Program-made: the position numbers and the translations under genes
Source of the DNA: Oscillospiraceae bacterium UBA4632
GTDB taxonomy: Bacteria; Bacillota; Clostridia; Oscillospirales; Oscillospiraceae
DNA: 35,192 bases
Assembly: GCA_002405995.1 (NCBI GenBank)
Contig: DHMW01000052.1
Coordinates: 1-35,192, forward strand
Direction: 5' to 3'
Notes under the pieces: generated by a model
The model's input: the letters and a program-made list of their open reading frames with translations, nothing else
What the model was told of the DNA's origin: nothing
Database searches by the model: none
Shown here: positions 30,228 to 35,192 of the stretch, piece after piece
Layout of the letters: each line of letters opens with the position of its first letter
Position numbering within the stretch: the stretch's first letter is position 1

Positions 30228-31118
30228 ATGGAATTCATCATGTCCACGCTGGAAGGTACGCTGCGCTATCTGCTGACGCTCAGGATCTCGGACTATCTTG
30301 ACATCGCGCTGATGGCGTACGGTATTTACTGGCTCCTGAAGATCGTGGGCACGTCCAAGGTCGAGAGCTTTGGCAAGGTCGTGCTGCTGTTTCTGCTGGC
30401 GCTGCTGCTTTCCGACCTGTTCTCGCTCAACGGGATCAATTTCATCCTCAGCCATGTGCTCTCTCTCGGCGCGCTGGCGCTGATCGTTCTGTTCCAGCCG
30501 GAGATCCGGCGGCTGCTCGACCAGCTGGGGTCAAGCCGCCTGCGCTCGTTCAACCCCTTTGCGCGCACACAGCAGGTAACGGCGATCGAAAATGCCATTT
30601 CGCAGACGGTGCTGGCCTGCACAGAGATGTCGAAGTCCCGCACCGGCGTGCTGATCGTCTTTGAACGGGAGATGGCGCTCGACGACGTTGCCCGCACGGG
30701 AACGATCGTCGATGCGCGCGTGAGCAGCGAACTTTTGAAAAACATTTTCTTCGTCAAGGCGGCGATGCACGACGGCGCGGTCATCATGCGCGACGGGCGG
30801 CTATACGCGGGCGGCTGCATGCTGCCGCTTTCCAAAAATGTCAATCTCAGCCGCGACCTTGGGATGCGGCATCGCGCGGGCATCGGCATGAGCGAGAATT
30901 CCGACGCGGTGGTCGTCATCGTGTCGGAGGAGACGGGGACGATCTCCGTTGCCATCGGCGGGCTGCTCAAGCGCCATCTGATGCCCGAAACGCTTGAAAA
31001 GCTGCTGCTGAACGAGCTGATCCCGCAGGCGCCGGACGAGCAGCGGGAGGAAAAGCTCCATGTGCGGCTGTGGCGTCTGCTCACCGCCGGAAAGGGGGAC
31101 AAGCACGATGAAATCTAA
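30228..31118 (+). CDS. cdaA: diadenylate cyclase CdaA (c-di-AMP synthase)
   Basis: Makes cyclic di-AMP from two ATP at the membrane. The 296-residue protein has three N-terminal membrane helices (about 22-38, 46-62 and 70-90) and a DisA_N catalytic domain with MHDGAVIM (Asp182-Gly-Ala184) and MRHRAGIG (Arg214-His-Arg216), plus FEREMALDD earlier. I chose the ATG at 30228, behind GGAGGGAG; codons upstream belong to the leader. The end overlaps cdaR by 11 bases, the arrangement seen in most Firmicutes, where CdaR modulates CdaA. Confidence 0.97.
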   Translation: MEFIMSTLEGTLRYLLTLRISDYLDIALMAYGIYWLLKIVGTSKVESFGKVVLLFLLALLLSDLFSLNGINFILSHVLSLGALALIVLFQPEIRRLLDQLGSSRLRSFNPFARTQQVTAIENAISQTVLACTEMSKSRTGVLIVFEREMALDDVARTGTIVDARVSSELLKNIFFVKAAMHDGAVIMRDGRLYAGGCMLPLSKNVNLSRDLGMRHRAGIGMSENSDAVVVIVSEETGTISVAIGGLLKRHLMPETLEKLLLNELIPQAPDEQREEKLHVRLWRLLTAGKGDKHDEI

Positions 31119-32328
31119 GCGGCGTAAAGTGTTTTACATTGCCCTCTCTGTGCTCATTGCCGCAATGGTATGGTTTTATGTCAACAACAGCGAGGAGGTC
31201 ACGGTCAATGTCCACGACGTGCCGGTCGAGTTCCTCAACGAGGATACGACCCTTGCCGACAAGGGCCTGATGCGCGTGAGCGGGGAGGAGGACACGACGG
31301 TCGATCTTGAGCTGAAGGTCCCGCGCAGCCTGATGTTCCGCTTTGATACGAGCCAGATCCGCCTGGTGAGCGACCTTTCCTCCGTCACCTATGCCGGCAA
31401 GCAGTCCGTGACGTTCAATATTCTGCTCCCCAGTGGCGTTTCCACACGCGACGTGACGGTATCGTCGCCCACCGTGCGCTCCGTGCAGGTCGAGATCGGC
31501 GAGCTGTCCTACCGCGATATCGAGATCCGCTGCAAGGTCGTCGGCAATGTGGCGGAGGGCTATATCGCCGGAACCGTACAGCTCAACCCGACGGAGCTGA
31601 GGGTACGCGGCCAGCAGGAAGATATCATGAAGGTCAGCTATGCGCAGGTCGAGCTGAACATCGAGAGCGCGACCTCAACGGTCGTGGAGCTGCTGGATTA
31701 CAAGCTGTACGATTACACCGATCAGGAGGTCAGCAGCAAGAACATCCATCCCACAAGCGAAAAGGTGCAGGTGACCATGCCTGTGATGACCGTCAAGGAT
31801 GTTCCGCTGGAGGTCAGCTTTGTAGAAGCGCCCGGCTCGCGCCTGAGCAGCTTCACGTGGTCGCTCAGCCACGACAGCATCACCCTCTCGGGCGACGCAT
31901 CGACCATCGCCTCGATCGACAGGATCGTGCTCGGCACGCTGGCGCTCGAGGATCTGCGCGGGGAGGAGACGTTCACCTATGAGATCCCCATCCCGGAGGG
32001 CGTGAACAACCTCAGCGGCATCACAAGCGTAACGCTGAGCATCGGCGGCAGCAGCATCACCACAAGAGAGTTCGAAGCGGAAAGCTTCCGCTGCGAGAAC
32101 TTCAGCGGCGACGGCGAGGTGAGCGTGATGACCTCCTCGCTGCCCGTTACGCTGCGCGGCACGGCGGAGGATCTTGAAGCGGTAAGCGCGCAGCAGGTTC
32201 ACGTGATCGCGGATCTGTCCGGCATTGCCGCCGACAGCGGCAGCTACACCGTTCCCGCCCGCGTGGAGGTGGACGGCTTCGATATCGGCGCGGTCGGCAG
32301 CTATGAGGTCACCGTCCGCATCGGATAA
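31108..32328 (+). CDS. cdaR: YbbR-domain protein CdaR
   Basis: Regulator of CdaA anchored in the membrane, 406 residues. An N-terminal membrane helix (about 8-24, FYIALSVLIAAMVWFYV) is followed by extracytoplasmic repeats of the YbbR domain, recognisable by ELRVRGQQEDI, SEKVQVTMPV and GSYTVPARVEV-type strands; roughly three to four repeats fit the length. It starts at 31108 behind AAAGGGGGA within the end of cdaA. In other Firmicutes glmM often follows; here it does not, and the next gene is RseC-like. Confidence 0.92.
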   Translation: MKSKRRKVFYIALSVLIAAMVWFYVNNSEEVTVNVHDVPVEFLNEDTTLADKGLMRVSGEEDTTVDLELKVPRSLMFRFDTSQIRLVSDLSSVTYAGKQSVTFNILLPSGVSTRDVTVSSPTVRSVQVEIGELSYRDIEIRCKVVGNVAEGYIAGTVQLNPTELRVRGQQEDIMKVSYAQVELNIESATSTVVELLDYKLYDYTDQEVSSKNIHPTSEKVQVTMPVMTVKDVPLEVSFVEAPGSRLSSFTWSLSHDSITLSGDASTIASIDRIVLGTLALEDLRGEETFTYEIPIPEGVNNLSGITSVTLSIGGSSITTREFEAESFRCENFSGDGEVSVMTSSLPVTLRGTAEDLEAVSAQQVHVIADLSGIAADSGSYTVPARVEVDGFDIGAVGSYEVTVRIG

Positions 32329-32342
32329 GCAAAGGAGAACAA

Positions 32343-32750
32343 ATGACTCAGATCGCAACGGTTGAAAAAATACTTCCCGGCGGTATGGCGGAGATATCTG
32401 TCCCGCGTAAGTCCGCCTGCGGACACGACTGCGAGGAATGCGCGGGCTGCGGCGTTTCAGGCGCTTCCGTCCGCGCTGCCGCGCGCAACCCCATCGGCGC
32501 GGAGACCGGGCAGAAGGTCGTGGTGGAAAGCAGCACAAAAAAGCTGCTGGGCGTGATGCTGGTGGTTTATATCCTGCCGTTTGCGCTGTTCCTCCTGGGC
32601 TATTTCTGCACCGGCGCGCTTGCAAGCGAAGCGCTGCGCAATGCCGTCGCCATCGCCGCGTTCCTTGTCGGCATCATTCCCGCGATCGTTTATGACCGGC
32701 GCGTGAAGCGCACCGGCGCGCTGACATTCACCATCGTGCGTCTGTTCTGA
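32343..32750 (+). CDS. SoxR-reducing system RseC family protein
   Basis: A 135-residue membrane protein of the RseC/MucC family (PF04246). A Cys cluster (Cys26, Cys30, Cys33, Cys36 in CGHDCEECAGCG) near the N-terminus resembles an iron-sulfur or redox site, and two membrane helices follow (about 70-90 and 99-115). In Clostridia such proteins are often single genes and may assist redox complexes such as Rnf; no rnf gene is in the window. It begins 14 bases after cdaR with AAAGGAG upstream. Confidence 0.85.
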   Translation: MTQIATVEKILPGGMAEISVPRKSACGHDCEECAGCGVSGASVRAAARNPIGAETGQKVVVESSTKKLLGVMLVVYILPFALFLLGYFCTGALASEALRNAVAIAAFLVGIIPAIVYDRRVKRTGALTFTIVRLF

Positions 32751-32755
32751 GGGAG

Positions 32756-33664
32756 ATGTTCGGATACGTCAGACCCTCGCAGGAACGGCTGAGCGAAGCG
32801 GAAAACGCGCGCTTCCGTCAGGCCTACTGCGGGCTGTGCCACGTGCTGGGCGGAAAATACGGCTTTGCGGCGCGTTTCGTGCTCAATTTTGATTTTACCT
32901 TTCTTGCCATCCTGCTCTCCGGCACGCGGGAGCCTGCGTGCGTCTCCTGCCGCTGTGCGGTGCATCCGTTCCGGCAGCAGTGCGTGATGGCGCGGACCGG
33001 CGCGCTTGAAACGGCGGCGGATCACAGCATCGTGCTCGCCTGGTGGCAGCTGCGCGACCATATCAAAGATCACGGCTTTTTCAGGAGCATTCCGTACCGG
33101 CTCGCGGCGCTGCTCCTGCGCCGCGCCTACCGAAAGGCACGGCGCTGCGTGCCGGAATTCGACGCGGCAGTGCGGCGGCACCTCCAGGAGCTTTCTGAGC
33201 GGGAAGCGGAGCGCTGCGCGTCGCTCGATGCGGCGGCGGAGCCGTTCGCTGCGCTGATGGCGGACATCGCCGGCTGCGTCGGGTCCGGACCGGTGCGGCG
33301 CGTGATGCGGGAGATCTTTTACCATCTCGGCCGCTGGATATACCTTGTCGATGCGGCGGACGATCTCAAAAAGGATGTTCAGACGGGCTGCTACAACCCG
33401 CTGCAATACCGGTATGGGCTCGCCGGCGGAACGCTCGGCGCGGAGGAAAAACGGCAGGTCGCGCTTTCGCTCGATCTTTCCGTGCGCCGCATGGCGAGCG
33501 CCTACGCGCTGCTCGACCGCGGCGCGTGGTCCGGCATTCTGGACAGTATTTTTTACGAAAGCCTGTACGGCATTGGCTCCGCCGTGCTGAACGGGACCTA
33601 TCATAAGCCCCCGCGCAGGGTACACTTCCGCACGAAACCTGAGGAAAACGAGGACACCGTATGA
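32756..33664 (+). CDS. DUF5685 family protein
   Basis: A 302-residue protein of a family seen in Clostridia and annotated only as DUF5685. It begins MFGYVRPSQERLSEAENARFRQAYCGLCHVLG; YCGLCH (Cys25, Cys28) and CVSCRC (about 62-67) could bind metal. The C-terminal half is helical with LVDAADDLKKDVQTGCYNP: Asp199, Asp202, Asp203 and Asp207 resemble the second Asp motif of trans-prenyl synthases, though the first motif is not evident. Six bases after the RseC-like gene; its end overlaps the J-domain gene by four bases. Function unknown. Confidence 0.82.
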   Translation: MFGYVRPSQERLSEAENARFRQAYCGLCHVLGGKYGFAARFVLNFDFTFLAILLSGTREPACVSCRCAVHPFRQQCVMARTGALETAADHSIVLAWWQLRDHIKDHGFFRSIPYRLAALLLRRAYRKARRCVPEFDAAVRRHLQELSEREAERCASLDAAAEPFAALMADIAGCVGSGPVRRVMREIFYHLGRWIYLVDAADDLKKDVQTGCYNPLQYRYGLAGGTLGAEEKRQVALSLDLSVRRMASAYALLDRGAWSGILDSIFYESLYGIGSAVLNGTYHKPPRRVHFRTKPEENEDTV

Positions 33665-34302
33665 ACGACCCCTATCAGATCCTGAATATCTCGCCGACGG
33701 CGACTGACGAGGAGGTCAAGCGCGCCTACCGCGACCTTGCCCGCAAGTATCATCCGGACAACTACCACGATAACCCGCTTGCCGATCTCGCGCAGGAAAA
33801 AATGAAAGAGATCAACGAAGCCTACGATCAGATACAGAAGCAGCGCAAGGCTTCCTCCGCCTCATCCCAGAGCTATGGCAGCGGCTACAGCGGCAGCGCT
33901 TACGGAGGAGGCTATGCCGGCGGTGCCTACAGCGGCGGAAGGCTGCAGCAGGTGCGCGTGGCGATCAACCGCGGCGACATTTCGCTTGCCGAACGGCTGC
34001 TCGGCGCGGTCGGCGACCATGACGCGGAGTGGAATTTTCTCATGGGCGTCGTCTGCTCGCGCCGCGGGTGGATGGACGAGGCAAAGCGATACCTCGAGAC
34101 TGCCGTGCAGATGGATCCGGGCAGCGGCGAATACCGCAATGCGCTTTCCGCGCTGACTGGGGACGGTTACCGCCCGGCGGGCTTTCGTACGTTCCATACC
34201 GGCAGCTTTGACGACAACACCTGCCTGCGCTGCTGCGCGGCATGGTCGTGCTGCACGCTGTTCAGCGGCGGCGGCTGCTACTTCCTGCCCTGCATTTACT
34301 GA
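33661..34302 (+). CDS. J-domain protein with TPR-like region and Cys-rich tail
   Basis: A 213-residue DnaJ-like co-chaperone, not full DnaJ. Residues 1-60 are a J domain (DPYQILNISPTATDEEVKRAYRDLARKYHPDN; His31-Pro-Asp33 is the Hsp70-stimulating motif). A Gly/Ser/Tyr-rich linker follows (about 65-95), then two helix pairs like a TPR (about 97-165; VRVAINRGDISLAERLL, WMDEAKRYLETAVQMDPGS). The tail carries a Cys cluster (CLRCCAAWSCC and two more Cys). It lacks the Zn-finger and substrate domains of DnaJ. ATGA overlap with the DUF5685 gene suggests the two proteins work together. Confidence 0.9.
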   Translation: MNDPYQILNISPTATDEEVKRAYRDLARKYHPDNYHDNPLADLAQEKMKEINEAYDQIQKQRKASSASSQSYGSGYSGSAYGGGYAGGAYSGGRLQQVRVAINRGDISLAERLLGAVGDHDAEWNFLMGVVCSRRGWMDEAKRYLETAVQMDPGSGEYRNALSALTGDGYRPAGFRTFHTGSFDDNTCLRCCAAWSCCTLFSGGGCYFLPCIY

Positions 34303-34341
34303 GTGTGTGACTGAAATTAGAAAAACGGAGGAGATCAGATC

Positions 34342-35192
34342 GTGGTCAAAAGCATGACCGGCTACGGAAGAGCCAGAAAGACATTATCCGGCAGAGACAT
34401 CACCGTTGAGGTGCGCAGCGTAAACAACCGTTACCTCGACTGCACGGTAAAGCTGCCGCGCGCCTACATCTTTGCGGAGGACGCCATCAAGGGGCGCGTG
34501 CAGAAGGCGATTTCCCGGGGAAAGGTCGATGTGTTCATCACCATCGACTCGACCGGCGCAGACGAGGAGATCGTCACTGTCAACGAAGGGCTTGCGCGCA
34601 GCTATCTTGCCGCGTTCCGCCGCCTTGCCGAGCTGGATGGGGACGGGCTGCTGCAAAGGCAGACGGGGCTTGCCGATCTTGCGCGTCTGCCCGACGTGCT
34701 GGCCATCACGAAGGCGGAGGAGGATCTGGAGTCCGTCGGCGCGGATATCTGCGAGGTGCTTGACGAGGCGCTCGCGTCCTACAATCAGATGCGCGCGACG
34801 GAGGGGCAGAAGCTCGCCGAGGACATCGGCGGCAGGCTGACGACCATTGAAACGCTCACCGGCAAGGTCGAGGAGCGTTCGCCCGAAACGGTACGCGAGT
34901 ACCGCGAAAAGCTGACCGCGCGCATGCAGGAGGTCCTGCAGAGCACGACAATCGACGAGTCTCGCATCCTGACCGAGGCCGCCATTTATGCCGATAAGGT
35001 CGCCGTAGACGAGGAGACCGTGCGCCTGCGCTCGCACGTGTCGCAGCTGCGCGGCATGCTGCTCTCCGACGAGCCCATGGGCCGCAAGATGGACTTTCTC
35101 ATTCAGGAGGTCAACCGCGAGAGCAACACCATCGGCTCGAAGTGCAACGACGTCGCCATCGCGCGCGACGTGGTCGCGCTCAAGGCGGAGGT
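34342..35192 (+). CDS. yicC: YicC family endoribonuclease (DUF1732), 3' end missing
   Basis: The frame is open to the end of the window (283 codons of roughly 290). It starts at a GTG (34342) with GGAGGAG 8 bases upstream, giving VVKSMTGYGRARK, the family N-terminus; an ATG at 34354 would cut into that motif. The N-terminal part shows EVRSVNNRYLDCTVKLPR (about 23-40), and the C-terminal part shows LLSDEPMGRKMDFLIQEVNRESNTIGSK (about 237-264), both diagnostic. YicC proteins have been shown to act as endoribonucleases in E. coli and Bacillus. In many Firmicutes yicC is followed by the remA, gmk and rpoZ genes, which would lie outside the window. It may share the preceding transcript (39-base gap, no terminator). 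Confidence 0.95.
   Translation, partial: MVKSMTGYGRARKTLSGRDITVEVRSVNNRYLDCTVKLPRAYIFAEDAIKGRVQKAISRGKVDVFITIDSTGADEEIVTVNEGLARSYLAAFRRLAELDGDGLLQRQTGLADLARLPDVLAITKAEEDLESVGADICEVLDEALASYNQMRATEGQKLAEDIGGRLTTIETLTGKVEERSPETVREYREKLTARMQEVLQSTTIDESRILTEAAIYADKVAVDEETVRLRSHVSQLRGMLLSDEPMGRKMDFLIQEVNRESNTIGSKCNDVAIARDVVALKAE

Overview
The window looks like chromosomal core-genome DNA from a GC-rich, endospore-forming member of the Clostridia, most likely Oscillospiraceae-like. The reasons are a complete spoIIIAA-AH operon, a GerW (YtfJ) protein, the IspH-ribosomal protein S1 fusion typical of Clostridia, a butyryl-CoA:acetate CoA-transferase typical of gut butyrate producers, and sigma-A-like promoters of the TTGnnA-17-TAnnnT type set in very GC-rich coding sequence. 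No rRNA, tRNA, CRISPR array, prophage or insertion sequence was seen. The assignment is by recognition of protein families, not by database search.

Layout. 1-1611 is the 3' end of dnaE; a bidirectional terminator separates it from a convergent DUF4364 gene. 2412-3260 is an unrecognised Cys-rich protein. 3369-8041 is spoIIIAA-AH, preceded by a good sigma-E-type promoter. 8114-11368 is asp23-nusB-xseA-xseB-ispA. 11431-14454 is a methionine uptake unit (leader peptide/attenuator, metQ, metN, metI). 14656-19760 holds an M50 protease, scpA, scpB, DUF2953 (YtfI), gerW (YtfJ), a D,D-carboxypeptidase and rluB. 19790-25159 holds an RpiR regulator, a HI0933-type flavoprotein, cmk, plsC and ispH-rpsA. 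25315-26655 is a monocistronic CoA-transferase. 26899-30125 is carD-ispD-ispF-DUF3343-cysteine desulfurase-like. 30228-34302 is cdaA-cdaR-rseC-like-DUF5685-dnaJ-like, and yicC runs off the end.

The most remarkable part is the methionine unit. A consensus-like promoter drives a leader with a 38-residue ORF in which 10 of the first 24 residues are methionine, followed by an intrinsic terminator. A segment just before the leader stop codon can pair either with the leader ribosome-binding site or with the 5' arm of the terminator. That is the geometry of classical ribosome-mediated attenuation, here apparently sensing methionine, where Firmicutes normally use SAM riboswitches or T-boxes. The lipoprotein downstream is a circularly permuted MetQ: the half that normally forms the C-terminus follows the lipobox, and the normally N-terminal half is at the C-terminus. 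MetN and MetI are ordinary, and MetN keeps its NIL domain.

Other points of interest are a separate ribosome-binding site, start codon and AT-rich promoter-like patch inside ispH that could produce free S1 protein; an apparent CTG start for rluB; a palindrome at the transcription start of carD; and a DUF3343/desulfurase pair suggestive of sulfur or selenium trafficking. Four isoprenoid genes (ispA, ispH, ispD, ispF) are scattered through the window.
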